A DNA stretch of 64,000 nt. Origin: SIG565 sp045651765 (GTDB lineage: Bacteria; Bacillota; Clostridia; Oscillospirales; Acutalibacteraceae). The notes under the pieces were generated by a model. That model saw only the letters and a program-made list of their open reading frames with translations. It made no database searches and was not told the origin of the DNA. The position numbers and the translations under genes were made by a program. Positions 31,881 to 40,538 of this stretch are shown piece after piece. The stretch covers positions 62,001-126,000 of the forward strand of contig JAZRSY010000003.1 in the NCBI GenBank assembly GCA_045651765.1, given 5' to 3'. Every line of letters starts with the position of its first letter. The first letter of the stretch is position 1.

Positions 31881-32654
31881 ATGGATTTAAAAACAAGTAT
31901 TGAAAAATATTTAAATTTTAATTGCAATGTTATCTGCCTTGACGAGACAGGCTCTACTAACCTTGATGCAAAGGCAGCCGCACAAAACGGCGCCAACGAA
32001 TTTACGGTTATTTTTGCCAAACACCAAACAAAAGGCCGCGGCAGGCTTGGACGCACATTTTTTTCGCCACAAGGCAGTGGGATTTATTTAAGCATTGTGC
32101 TACGCCCTGATTTTAGTGCAGAAAACACTTTGTTCATTACGGTTGCAGCAGCCGTTGCTGTGTGTGATGCTATTAAAAATATTACCGGAATTAAAACAGG
32201 CATTAAATGGGTTAACGACGTTTATTTGGGTAACAAAAAAATTTGCGGAATTTTAACCGAAAGCGCCCTTAGTTCTGAGAGCAAAACACCACAGTTTTCG
32301 GTGCTGGGCATTGGGCTTAATTTATATAAACCGCAGAGTGATTTCCCGGCAGATATTAAAGATATTGCCGGCAGTTTGTTTGAAAATAAAACTAATAATG
32401 AAATTAAGGCAAAATTAACGGCGCAAATTATTAATAATTTTAAAAAATATTACGATAACTTATTAAATAAAGAATATTTGCAAAAATACCGCGAACTTTC
32501 GGTTATTTTGGGCAAAGAGATTTATTTTTTAAAGGGCGACAACAAAATTTTCGGAACAGCGCAAGAAATTGACGACAACGCGCATTTAATAGTTAAAGAA
32601 AAATGTGGTGTTACCCACATTTTAGGCGCGGGCGAGGTTTCGGTAAGGTTTTAA
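31881..32654 (+). CDS. birA: Biotin--protein ligase, without DNA-binding domain
   Basis: Attaches biotin to carrier proteins such as the biotin carboxyl carrier subunit through biotinyl-AMP. The 257-residue protein has the catalytic core only: ETGSTNLDAK, HQTKGRGRLGRTF (biotinyl-AMP loop), IKWVNDVYLGNKKICGIL and a short C-terminal SH3-like cap. The N-terminal winged helix of repressor-type BirA is absent, so it is a class I ligase that cannot act as operon repressor. ATG 31881 follows AGGTG; the in-frame GTG at 31872 lies inside the ribosome binding site. Confidence 0.93.
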   Translation: MDLKTSIEKYLNFNCNVICLDETGSTNLDAKAAAQNGANEFTVIFAKHQTKGRGRLGRTFFSPQGSGIYLSIVLRPDFSAENTLFITVAAAVAVCDAIKNITGIKTGIKWVNDVYLGNKKICGILTESALSSESKTPQFSVLGIGLNLYKPQSDFPADIKDIAGSLFENKTNNEIKAKLTAQIINNFKKYYDNLLNKEYLQKYRELSVILGKEIYFLKGDNKIFGTAQEIDDNAHLIVKEKCGVTHILGAGEVSVRF

Positions 32655-32657
32655 ATA

Positions 32658-32688
32658 ATAAAACGGTGGCTTTAGCCACCGTTTTTTA
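32658..32688 (+). terminator. Terminator of birA
   Basis: Stem AAACGGTGGC-TTTA-GCCACCGTTT with a T-run. Confidence 0.9.
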
Positions 32689-32692
32689 ATAT

Positions 32693-32730
32693 AAAAAAAG
32701 CAGTGTGCTAAAAGCACACCGCTTTTTTTG
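32693..32730 (-). terminator. Terminator of the giant exported protein gene
   Basis: Stem AGCAGTGTGCT with AGCACACCGCT (one mismatch), followed on the minus strand by a long T-run. Confidence 0.85.
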
Positions 32731-32745
32731 TTTATGAAAGATTAA

Positions 32746-35700
32746 TTATTTAACTTTAATCTTTAATACGGTATTGGGGTTGTCGTTGCCTTCGGCAGCA
32801 GAGCCCATTGTGAAGTGTGGAATACCCTCAACTTCAGCATAACCGTAACCATGTGTATGAGCAGTGAATACTGCCTTAACAATGTCATTATTAGCAACAA
32901 TTGGAGCATAGAATTGATGTGCTTCAACCATCGGAACGTGTGTAAATACGATTACAGGCACGCCAGCTTCTCTAGCTTCGTCTAAAGCAGCAGCAGTTTG
33001 CTCAGCAATACCATCTACGTTGTCAACTAATAATACCATAACGGCATTCTCGCCAGCATCGTTAGTAACGATTTCTTTGTGGAATACGATATCATTTGGC
33101 CAGCTTGCTTGAGCTTGTGCAACAACTTCCTCTATAGTCTTGAGGTTTTCGTTGCTGTCTAACTGGTGCATGTATTCGTGGTTACCTGCAGCAGCAATAA
33201 CGCTGGAGTTAGCAGTTACGCTGTAATCTTGGTTGAAGATTACGCGTTTAGCTTGTTGTAATGTACCAGCAGATACATAGTCTACAACGTCGCCGTTAAC
33301 AACAGTCTTGTTAGCGTAAGCAGCATATTGCATGAACTTAACAATTCTTGCAGGAGTACCAAGTTTTTCGTAGTATGACCTACCGGCTGAGAGACCTGTA
33401 GAAATAGCAGCTTCGTCAGCATTGAAGTAATCTTCGCTGTTGGTGTATACAAAGTGTGTATCGTTGAAGCTTATAATTTCGGTTGGGTCAGCAGAACCGT
33501 TAACATCGATTGTGTATTCGATAACTCTCATACCGTTAGCTAAGTTGTAAGCAGCAAAGCCGTTTACACCTTCTACACATGTAGGTAATGCAGTAACAGT
33601 CTTGGTTGCTTCAAGCTCTGCACCTGCAGCAGCAACAGCTTCGATGATAGCAGCAGCTTCAGCTTTAACTTCAGCAGAAGCGGTATCATCAGCATCTGCG
33701 AACAATGCAGTTCTGTAAAGGCTAGATTGACCATAACCAGAATAGAGAACGCGCTCTACGCCGTTGGCATCAAGGTATCTGATGTAACCTTGTACGGAGT
33801 AGTTACGTAAGAACTTGTCAGCAGTAATGCCAGTTACAGCAACAGTGAACTGAATAGCATCTTCGCTTTCAGCATAAATGTTAACTGCAGGAACAGCACG
33901 AGGTTTACCAAGTTTGATGTCGCCTTCGAAACCAATGTTGAAGATTTCGGTGTTGTAACGTAAATCTTTACCCCAGTTGTATTCAAGTGGGAGGATTAAC
34001 GAACCGTATTCAACAACCTGGCTGATACCGCCAACGATATCGGCAGAAGCTTTCTTCATTTCAACGATGAAACGAACAGCTTGAGCTTTATTAGCGGAAG
34101 AAGCACGCATTTGGATACCTTCGATGAAGAAGTCGCCGCCGTAGTTTACATCAACATCGGCATACTCGGCAACAAGAACGGTGCCGGCAGCGAGTTCAGC
34201 AGTAACGGTACCTTCACCCATTGCAGGTAATGTGCCATTATAAAGTTTCCATCCTAAGAATGCTTTACCTTCGGTAATAGCAGGAGTTAAAGCAGCTAAA
34301 TCAATAGTAGTAGCTTCTTTAATGTAAACAGCTTTGTCAAAGGTACTGTAGGATTCAGAACCGGTTGTGTAATCTGAGCTGTAAACATCATAATCGCCTT
34401 GTAAAGCTGAGAGGTCTAATATTCCGTCTTCAGACTTAACGATAGTGCCATTCTGATGGATAGCAAGAACAGTTTTGCCCTCGGCTACAGAGAAGATACC
34501 TGCAGTTTCGGTAACGTCGATGAACATTGCTTCTTCGCCGTTGAATGTTCTGAGGTTCCAGTAACCGTTTGCATTATTTTTAAGTTGCAATAATGCATCG
34601 CCACCGGAAACGCGAGCATCGCTGTTGCGGATAATTTGTAATGCACCACCAATTGTGGTAGTAGCAGTAGAAGTAGCGTTAAAGTCGATTATAGCGCCTT
34701 TAGCAGCTATGATGAAGCTAGCATTTTTAGCAAATGTGTTAACACCACCAGCTGTTCCTTGACCAACTCTTAGGTTGAATTTAGAAGCAGCGTTAATGTA
34801 GAAGGATACATCTTCGTTAAATGTTGCAGCACCAGTATCATCACCGAAATTGAAACGATAGGTAGATGTATCAGCTTGGAATTGACTGCCTTGGTCAAGA
34901 ACTATTTTCTTGTTAAGAATAAGTTTACCACCTTGGCCGCCAATATCGTTACGTGTTAACCAGAACATACCATGACGCTCTGTTGCAAGAATCTCTTCGA
35001 ATGTACCAGCCCAGGCGCTACCTGATGTAGCGTTGTTTAAGAAGTAGAAGTTGGTAGCTTCATTAATAGTTAAATCGTAACCGTTTGTGCTAATGTAACC
35101 AAGGTCGTGATATGTGATAACAATATTAACATTATCAAATACGGTTGGACCTTGCATATACAACCTGTAGGAAGCACCAATATTTTCGTAATAACCTAAG
35201 TAGTTTTGTGGAGTAGTGCCATCCGCAAAAGATTTGATAACAATTGTAGCTTCGTGAGCTGCAGGTGTACCATCATCTTCGGTATTCCAAACAGCAAAGT
35301 TAGCCTTTGTTTTGCTGGAAGTAATTGCATCATCATCTTGCAATACATAAATTGTTACGGTATCGTCAGCTGTGTATTCTTTAGAGATTACGTTGTTGAT
35401 TAACCATGCAACAGATTTAGCAGGAGTACTTTGAGTTGCACCGGAACCTGTGCCACCAGCTTTAACGTAGTATACACCAGGTTCGCCTTGATCTACTTCA
35501 AATGTAATAGCAACATCGTTGCTTACACCGGTACGGTAAGAAGATAAATCATATAAACCATCAGCATTTAAAGAAGTAAGCTTAACACCGTTAGCATAAG
35601 CTATTAAGCCTTCTGAGTCAGAAGTGAGTTCGAAACCGGCTAAATATGCTGTAGAAGCATCGTTAGCGTCGGTACGTTTGAATACAGGTTTAGCCTGACC

Positions 35701-37899
35701 GTTTGTTACAGTTACACGATAACCAGGGCCATCTGTTAAACCATCGGTACGAGTTTCGGTAATGTATTCGATATTACCAATATCAATGCTTCTTTCAACT
35801 TCAGCATTGTTGATTACAATGATACCTAAACCAACAGTAGGATTGATTTTACGAGCAGCAAAAGCAATATCGTTATCCATTGTTTTCTTGTTGAAGATGA
35901 AAGCTAAATTATCAATTCTTTGTGAAGCAATATCATCTTTTTTGGAACCTAAAACAACGGTACCAAAGCTACCGCCGTTAACGGTAAAGGTAAGAACACC
36001 ATTTTGTGTTTGAGCACCGGAAGAACCACCGATATAAACATCGTTAATTGAACCGGAGTTTAATGTAAAGTTGATATCACCAACTAAGAGGCCACCATTG
36101 TTAAAGCAACCTAAGTAGGTTGTATCACCAGTTAAGTTTACACCATCGATAGTGTAATCATAGTCTTTTTGAACTGCGCCGCCCATGTAAGATATAATTC
36201 TTGCCCAAGAACCAGACTTGATTACGAATATATCTTTAGAGCCAAGGCCAGAGAAGGCAACAAGTGGGTCGCCAGGAGTGGTAACGCCTTCGCCAAATGT
36301 TACGGTGTGGCCATATGTGGCAAAACCGCGGCAGTTAAAGTTAACATTCTTAAAGAGGATGTCGCCTTTAATTTCGGAATTTTCACCAGTAATGTTAATG
36401 GAGTTACCAGTTGCTGTAGAACCGTAACCTTCGATGGTTACAAGACCACGAGAAAGATCAGCAGCTCTTTCTAATTCGGCAACCTCAACAGCACCTTTAA
36501 TGTAAATAGTGCCGCCTTTTACACCAAGAGATTCAATAGCAGATTCTGTGTCGGTGAATAGTTCTTCGTTTTCAGCAACTTCAGTTCCGGCAGGAGCTAC
36601 TACAGGTGTTTTAGGAGCTACATATTCAACAAAAGAAATTTCAATAATGTTGTAGCCGCCAGTTTGGAAAGCGGATAAATCGTATAAATCATTTTCACCT
36701 TTTTCTAAAACAACACCACCTACCGCAGGTACGTAACCTTCAGTGTCAGATGTGATTTCAAAACCAGCTAAGTATGCTGTAGAAGCATCGCTAGCGTCGG
36801 TACGTTCGAATACAGGTCTAGCCTGACCGTTATTAACTAATACACGGTAACCAGGAGCGCCTGTTAAACCATCGGTACGAGTTTCGGTAATGTATTCGAT
36901 ATTACCAACATCGATATTTCTTTCAACTTCGTTATTGTTTATTACAATGATACCTAAGCCAATATTTGGGTTCATCATCCTATCGTGGAAAGCGAAGTCA
37001 TGGTCCATTGTTTTCTTGTTGAAAATGAAAACAAGATTTTGAATGTTTTGTTGATAACCCCAGTTTGGATTAGTTTCGGTTTGTAAGCGACCTAAGGTAG
37101 GTAATGCATAACCACCGTTTACGGTAAAGGTAAGTACACCATTATGGAAGTAATGTCCTGAGAAAGAACAAGAACCAATTGCTAGGTCGTCGAAATATGC
37201 GCCAGTGTTCATAGTGAAGTTAATATCACCGTTTAATGTACCGCCGGCACCAGTATATAAACCTAAATAGGTTGCTTCGATAGGGTTGTTAAAGTTAGTT
37301 GCAACGGTATAGTCGTAATCTTTAGTTATACTTGCAGCCATAGATGGGAATATACGGCCCCAGTTACCGGAGTTGATTACAAATATGTCTTTATTACCAC
37401 CAGCATCTAAAGAAATGAGTGGGTCGCCATCAATCATTCTACAACCTTCGGCAAAGGTTACAGTAAAGCCATTTGTAGCAAAGCTGCGGCAATCGAAACC
37501 AATGTTTTTAAAGGTTACGTCACCTTTTAGTTCAGAATAAGTGCCGTCCAAGATAGTTAAAGTATCAAAATCAGGGTCTTCATAACCTTCAATAGTGATG
37601 GGGCCACGGGCACCTTCTACTCCATCATCTATACCGCCTGAAAGAATAACTGCATCATAAACCTTAATTGTGCCGCCTTCTGGGCTAACTCCGTTAAGGT
37701 AGTTAATAGCTTCAGCCATTGAGGTGAATCCGATTTCTGTATCGAGTGGTTCAAAACCGGATTCGGGGTTGTATACTACAGGGGTTTTGAAAGTATTTCC
37801 ATTTGCAAAAGCTATTCCAAGCGGAACAACGCTTATGCACATTAATACTGCCAAAGCAAGCGCTAAAAGTTTTTTGGAAACGCTGTTTTTAGTATGCAT
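32746..37899 (-). CDS. Giant exported protein: tandem repeats, InlB-like region, C-terminal metallophosphoesterase
   Basis: A 1717-residue secreted protein with a Sec signal peptide (KKLLALALAVLMCISVVPLG, cleavage near residue 33). Residues about 35-430 and 430-800 are a tandem duplication; each carries TKDYDYT or QKDYDYT, FNKKTMD, then IGNIEYITETRTDGLT. Residues about 810-1190 look like a divergent beta-rich continuation, and FLGWKLYNG near 1215 resembles an InlB B-repeat. The C-terminal 240 residues hold a complete metallophosphoesterase set: FNDTHF, NGDVVDY, AGNHEYMHQ, FTHVPM and TAHTHGYGY (Ala replaces the first Gly of GHxH). There is no LPXTG or other sorting signal, so attachment is unclear. 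Codon use is rich in GCA/GCT and unlike neighbours. A 42-codon gene lies 50 bases upstream in the same transcript. Confidence 0.82.
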   Translation of the reverse strand: MHTKNSVSKKLLALALAVLMCISVVPLGIAFANGNTFKTPVVYNPESGFEPLDTEIGFTSMAEAINYLNGVSPEGGTIKVYDAVILSGGIDDGVEGARGPITIEGYEDPDFDTLTILDGTYSELKGDVTFKNIGFDCRSFATNGFTVTFAEGCRMIDGDPLISLDAGGNKDIFVINSGNWGRIFPSMAASITKDYDYTVATNFNNPIEATYLGLYTGAGGTLNGDINFTMNTGAYFDDLAIGSCSFSGHYFHNGVLTFTVNGGYALPTLGRLQTETNPNWGYQQNIQNLVFIFNKKTMDHDFAFHDRMMNPNIGLGIIVINNNEVERNIDVGNIEYITETRTDGLTGAPGYRVLVNNGQARPVFERTDASDASTAYLAGFEITSDTEGYVPAVGGVVLEKGENDLYDLSAFQTGGYNIIEISFVEYVAPKTPVVAPAGTEVAENEELFTDTESAIESLGVKGGTIYIKGAVEVAELERAADLSRGLVTIEGYGSTATGNSINITGENSEIKGDILFKNVNFNCRGFATYGHTVTFGEGVTTPGDPLVAFSGLGSKDIFVIKSGSWARIISYMGGAVQKDYDYTIDGVNLTGDTTYLGCFNNGGLLVGDINFTLNSGSINDVYIGGSSGAQTQNGVLTFTVNGGSFGTVVLGSKKDDIASQRIDNLAFIFNKKTMDNDIAFAARKINPTVGLGIIVINNAEVERSIDIGNIEYITETRTDGLTDGPGYRVTVTNGQAKPVFKRTDANDASTAYLAGFELTSDSEGLIAYANGVKLTSLNADGLYDLSSYRTGVSNDVAITFEVDQGEPGVYYVKAGGTGSGATQSTPAKSVAWLINNVISKEYTADDTVTIYVLQDDDAITSSKTKANFAVWNTEDDGTPAAHEATIVIKSFADGTTPQNYLGYYENIGASYRLYMQGPTVFDNVNIVITYHDLGYISTNGYDLTINEATNFYFLNNATSGSAWAGTFEEILATERHGMFWLTRNDIGGQGGKLILNKKIVLDQGSQFQADTSTYRFNFGDDTGAATFNEDVSFYINAASKFNLRVGQGTAGGVNTFAKNASFIIAAKGAIIDFNATSTATTTIGGALQIIRNSDARVSGGDALLQLKNNANGYWNLRTFNGEEAMFIDVTETAGIFSVAEGKTVLAIHQNGTIVKSEDGILDLSALQGDYDVYSSDYTTGSESYSTFDKAVYIKEATTIDLAALTPAITEGKAFLGWKLYNGTLPAMGEGTVTAELAAGTVLVAEYADVDVNYGGDFFIEGIQMRASSANKAQAVRFIVEMKKASADIVGGISQVVEYGSLILPLEYNWGKDLRYNTEIFNIGFEGDIKLGKPRAVPAVNIYAESEDAIQFTVAVTGITADKFLRNYSVQGYIRYLDANGVERVLYSGYGQSSLYRTALFADADDTASAEVKAEAAAIIEAVAAAGAELEATKTVTALPTCVEGVNGFAAYNLANGMRVIEYTIDVNGSADPTEIISFNDTHFVYTNSEDYFNADEAAISTGLSAGRSYYEKLGTPARIVKFMQYAAYANKTVVNGDVVDYVSAGTLQQAKRVIFNQDYSVTANSSVIAAAGNHEYMHQLDSNENLKTIEEVVAQAQASWPNDIVFHKEIVTNDAGENAVMVLLVDNVDGIAEQTAAALDEAREAGVPVIVFTHVPMVEAHQFYAPIVANNDIVKAVFTAHTHGYGYAEVEGIPHFTMGSAAEGNDNPNTVLKIKVK

Positions 37900-37949
37900 C
37901 TTTTTTCACTCCTAAAAAAATTTTTTGTTAAATTAATTTAACACATTAA

Positions 37950-38078
37950 TTATTGGCCCCATTGCTCATCATCAAGCACATCGTTATCTTCGCCGTTACC
38001 TGTGGGGCTGGTGGTAATAATATCACCTTCTAGCTTGGTAATATCGAGTTCGGGGGTGCTGTACTCCTTCTTCGACAA
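37950..38078 (-). CDS. 42-residue peptide with YxxPxL motif, upstream of the giant protein
   Basis: Start TTG 38078 with GGGAG 9 bases upstream; stop TAA at 37950-37952. The peptide begins MSKKEYSTPELDITKLEG, continues DIITTSPTGNGEDNDVL and ends DDEQWGQ. It is acidic and has no signal peptide or cysteine. The N-terminal Y-S-T-P-E-L matches the YxxPxL motif that leader-peptide-binding domains recognise in lasso-type RiPP precursors, followed at a similar distance by Gly and Thr. No RiPP maturation enzyme is encoded nearby. Small proteins of this style are frequent in gut Clostridia and mostly unstudied. It shares the promoter with the giant protein. Confidence 0.7.
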   Translation of the reverse strand: MSKKEYSTPELDITKLEGDIITTSPTGNGEDNDVLDDEQWGQ

Positions 38079-38127
38079 AACTAACATCTCCCTTCTTTAT
38101 AAATTTTGTGTATAATGATACAACATT

Positions 38128-38157
38128 ATTTTAGCATATAGAAGCAATATTTGTCAA
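38128..38157 (-). promoter_or_regulatory. Promoter of the 42-residue peptide and giant protein
   Basis: On the minus strand TTGACA (38152-38157), 18-base spacer ending TGC, TAAAAT (38128-38133). Confidence 0.72.
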
Positions 38158-38270
38158 GTTTGGAGCAAAGTTTAAAAACACCAAAAAATGTCGGCTTTAT
38201 TTGTGCAGTTTGCATAAACGCTTTTTTATCATTTTATTAAATTTATTTTAGGTTTATGACAAAATAAAAT

Positions 38271-38292
38271 AAGGGGGTTAAGTCCCCCCTTA
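38271..38292 (-). terminator. Terminator of enolase
   Basis: AAGGGGG and CCCCCTT arms around a GTTAAGTC-type loop, then ATTTTATTTT on the minus strand. Confidence 0.75.
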
Positions 38293-38303
38293 CATTATAT
38301 ATA

Positions 38304-39551
38304 TTATATATTTGCGGTTAGTTCGTTTTCTATTAGAAGCAACCTGTTATATTTGGCTGTGCGGTCGGTGCGGCAGGGCGCACCTGTTTTGATTTGGCCG
38401 GCATTAGTGGCCACGGCTAAGTCGGATATGAAAGTATCTTCGCTCTCGCCCGAACGGTGTGAGATAATGCATTTATAATTATTTTGTTTGGCGCACCTTA
38501 TAACCTCTAAGGTTTCGGTCAGGGTTCCAATTTGGTTGGGTTTTATTAATATGGCATTGGCCGAATTATTGTTAATGCCCTTTATAAGCCTTGATTTATT
38601 GGTAACAAAAAGGTCGTCGCCCACAAGTTGCACACTGTCGCCCAAAGTTTTGGTCAGTTTTTGCCAACCTTGCCAATCATCTTCGGCCAGGCCGTCTTCA
38701 ATAGATATTATTGGGTATTTTTTGCATAAATCGGAATACATTTTTATTAAGGCGTCGCTGTTAAGTTCAATGTTTCGTTTGGGCATTAAATAAAGGCCGT
38801 TGCCCTGGTACCATTCGCTTGAGGCTATGTCGAGTGCTATTTTAACATTACTTAAGTTATAGCCCGATTTTTCTATGGCGGTGCAAATAAATTCTATGGC
38901 TTGTTCGTCGTTTTCTAAATTAGGGGCAAAACCGCCCTCGTCGCCGACGGCGGTGGATTTACCGTAGTGACTTAGCATTAAGGCTAAGGCCTTATAAACC
39001 TGAGCGGCACAACGCAGAGTTTCGGAAAAATTTGGGAAGCCGCATGGAACTATCATAAACTCTTGAATGTCTATATTGTTTTTTGCGTGGGCTCCGCCGT
39101 TTAGAATGTTTAACATCGGACGTGGCAAAACAAAGGCGTTGGCTCCACCTAAATATTTGTATAATGGTATTTTTAAAGAATTTGCAGCCGCTTTGGCGGT
39201 GGCCAACGAAACCGCTAAAATTGCGTTGGCGCCAAGGTTGGATTTATTTGGGGTGGCATCTAACTCTAACATAACAGAATCTATTAAGGCGTTGTTTTGC
39301 GCATTAAGACCGCACAGCGCCTTTTTTATGGTTTTGTTGATATTTTCCACCGCTTTGGTTGTGCCAAGGCCGCCGTAACGGGCGGTGTTATTATCACGCA
39401 ATTCGTGAGCTTCGTGGGCACCTGTGGAAGCGCCCGATGGCGAAATTGCAAATCCGCTAGCCCCCGAAGATAACGTAACCTTGGCGGCAACGGTTGGATT
39501 GCCGCGCGAATCTAAAAGTTCATAGCCCGAAATATTAGTTATTGTGTTCAT
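38304..39551 (-). CDS. eno: Enolase (phosphopyruvate hydratase)
   Basis: Glycolytic conversion of 2-phosphoglycerate to phosphoenolpyruvate. The 415-residue protein has LLDSRGNPTVAAKV, SPSGASTGAHEAHELRD, the Mg2+-binding ISIEDGLAEDDW, the catalytic lysine in LIKPNQIGT and SHRSGESEDTFISDLAV. It is somewhat shorter and more divergent than typical Firmicute enolases; for example GFAISPSGAS replaces the usual RAAVPSGAS. It may therefore be a second, non-housekeeping copy; no other glycolytic gene is linked here. It follows the Asn/Gln/Lys peptide gene, separated by a strong hairpin. Confidence 0.92.
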   Translation of the reverse strand: MNTITNISGYELLDSRGNPTVAAKVTLSSGASGFAISPSGASTGAHEAHELRDNNTARYGGLGTTKAVENINKTIKKALCGLNAQNNALIDSVMLELDATPNKSNLGANAILAVSLATAKAAANSLKIPLYKYLGGANAFVLPRPMLNILNGGAHAKNNIDIQEFMIVPCGFPNFSETLRCAAQVYKALALMLSHYGKSTAVGDEGGFAPNLENDEQAIEFICTAIEKSGYNLSNVKIALDIASSEWYQGNGLYLMPKRNIELNSDALIKMYSDLCKKYPIISIEDGLAEDDWQGWQKLTKTLGDSVQLVGDDLFVTNKSRLIKGINNNSANAILIKPNQIGTLTETLEVIRCAKQNNYKCIISHRSGESEDTFISDLAVATNAGQIKTGAPCRTDRTAKYNRLLLIENELTANI

Positions 39552-39571
39552 TTAAATCTCCTTTTAAACTG

Positions 39572-39598
39572 TTTGGGCAACACACAGTGTTGCCCAAA
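39572..39598. terminator. Twelve-bp perfect hairpin between the repeat peptide and eno
   Basis: TTTGGGCAACAC (39572-39583) and its exact complement (39587-39598). The T-run is on the plus-strand side, so on the minus strand it may be an mRNA processing or stability element, or a partial terminator. Confidence 0.5.
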
Positions 39599-39610
39599 TT
39601 TTTAAGGTAT

Positions 39611-39721
39611 TTATTTCTTGTTTTTGTTTTGGCCGTTTTTGTTTTGATTATTTTTATTTTGGTCGTTTTTATTTTGGTCATTTTTATTTTGATTGTTATT
39701 GTTGAAATTGTTGTTTTCCAC
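39611..39721 (-). CDS. 36-residue Asn/Gln/Lys-rich repeat peptide
   Basis: Start GTG 39721 with GGGGGG 7 bases upstream; stop TAA at 39611-39613. The peptide begins MENNNFNNNN and continues with five QNKNx pentapeptides (x is D, D, N, G or K), ending KK. There is no signal peptide or hydrophobic stretch. Composition recalls Gln/Asn-rich small spore proteins, but no family is recognised. The ribosome binding site is the 3' arm of a long hairpin (39726-39769), so translation should be strongly limited by that structure. An opposite-strand frame covering the same bases encodes only low-complexity Val/Ile/Phe and is judged a shadow. Confidence 0.55.
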   Translation of the reverse strand: MENNNFNNNNQNKNDQNKNDQNKNNQNKNGQNKNKK

Positions 39722-39725
39722 GAAG

Positions 39726-39769
39726 AATCCCCCCTTTTAACAATAGTGTTTCGTTAAAAAGGGGGGATT
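39726..39769 (-). promoter_or_regulatory. Hairpin masking the ribosome binding site of the repeat peptide
   Basis: On the minus strand AATCCCCCC followed by TTTTTAAC pairs with GTTAAAA followed by GGGGGGATT, about 16 bp with one bulge. The G6 run is the ribosome binding site of the gene starting at 39721. Confidence 0.55.
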
Positions 39770-39776
39770 ATTCAAA

Positions 39777-40538
39777 TTAAATATTAAATAAATTTTTAGC
39801 GTTTTGTGCCGTTTGGTTAAGAACGGCGCTTGTGCTGACGCCCTTAATGGCGGCTATGGCAGCGGCTATATATTCAATATAGGCCGAATGGTTGGTTTTG
39901 CCCCTAAATGGTTCGGGGGCAAGATATGGCGCATCGGTTTCAAGCAAGATGCGCTCGAGTGGTGTGGCAGACACAACCTCGGTTAATTTTTTTGCATTTT
40001 TAAAGGTTACAACGCCGCCAACGCCAATATACATACCTAAATTTAAAATTTGTTGTGCCATTTGGGCACTGCCCGAAAAACAATGAACAACGCCTTTTGG
40101 TTTATAGGTATTTAAAATATCCAATGTGTCGGCATGGGCTTCACGGTCGTGCACGCTCACGGGCAGGTTGTGTTTATTGGCAAATTGTAGTTGGTCGGCA
40201 AAAATTTTTTGCTGGGCCAGTTTGTGTGTGGTATCCCAATAATAGTCGAGCCCCATTTCGCCCACCGCCACCACCTTTTTGTTTTTTATGAGTGGCAAAA
40301 AATCGGACTCGGAAAACACAGTGGTTTCATTAACCTCTTGCGGATGTATGCCAACGGCGGCATAAATAAAGGGGTATTTATTGGCTAAAGAAATTGCATT
40401 AAGGCTGTCGGTGTAATCCACGCCGCAGCTAATGGCCGCTAAAACGGTTTTATTGTTTTGTAAATCTTGCAAAACCGAGGTGCCGGAAAACTTCTCATCG
40501 GTATAGTGGGCGTGGGTGTCAAAAATTAAATTATTCAT
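39777..40538 (-). CDS. tatD: TatD-family metal-dependent hydrolase
   Basis: Metal-dependent nuclease/hydrolase of the amidohydrolase superfamily, 253 residues. Metal ligands: His-x-His in FDTHAHYTD, Glu in VAVGEMGLDYYW, His in SVHDREAH, His in VVHCFSG and Asp in LLETDAPYLAPEPFRGK. TatD proteins act on DNA 3' ends or D-aminoacyl-tRNA. The start overlaps the metG stop by one base; tatD beside metG is a widespread arrangement in Firmicutes. Confidence 0.93.
   Translation of the reverse strand: MNNLIFDTHAHYTDEKFSGTSVLQDLQNNKTVLAAISCGVDYTDSLNAISLANKYPFIYAAVGIHPQEVNETTVFSESDFLPLIKNKKVVAVGEMGLDYYWDTTHKLAQQKIFADQLQFANKHNLPVSVHDREAHADTLDILNTYKPKGVVHCFSGSAQMAQQILNLGMYIGVGGVVTFKNAKKLTEVVSATPLERILLETDAPYLAPEPFRGKTNHSAYIEYIAAAIAAIKGVSTSAVLNQTAQNAKNLFNI

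Noticed and set aside
39542..39757. 71-codon hydrophobic frame on the plus strand over the QNKN region
   Set aside because: Its Val/Ile/Phe-rich text is the complement of the Asn/Lys/Gln repeats. The minus-strand frame has the ribosome binding site.
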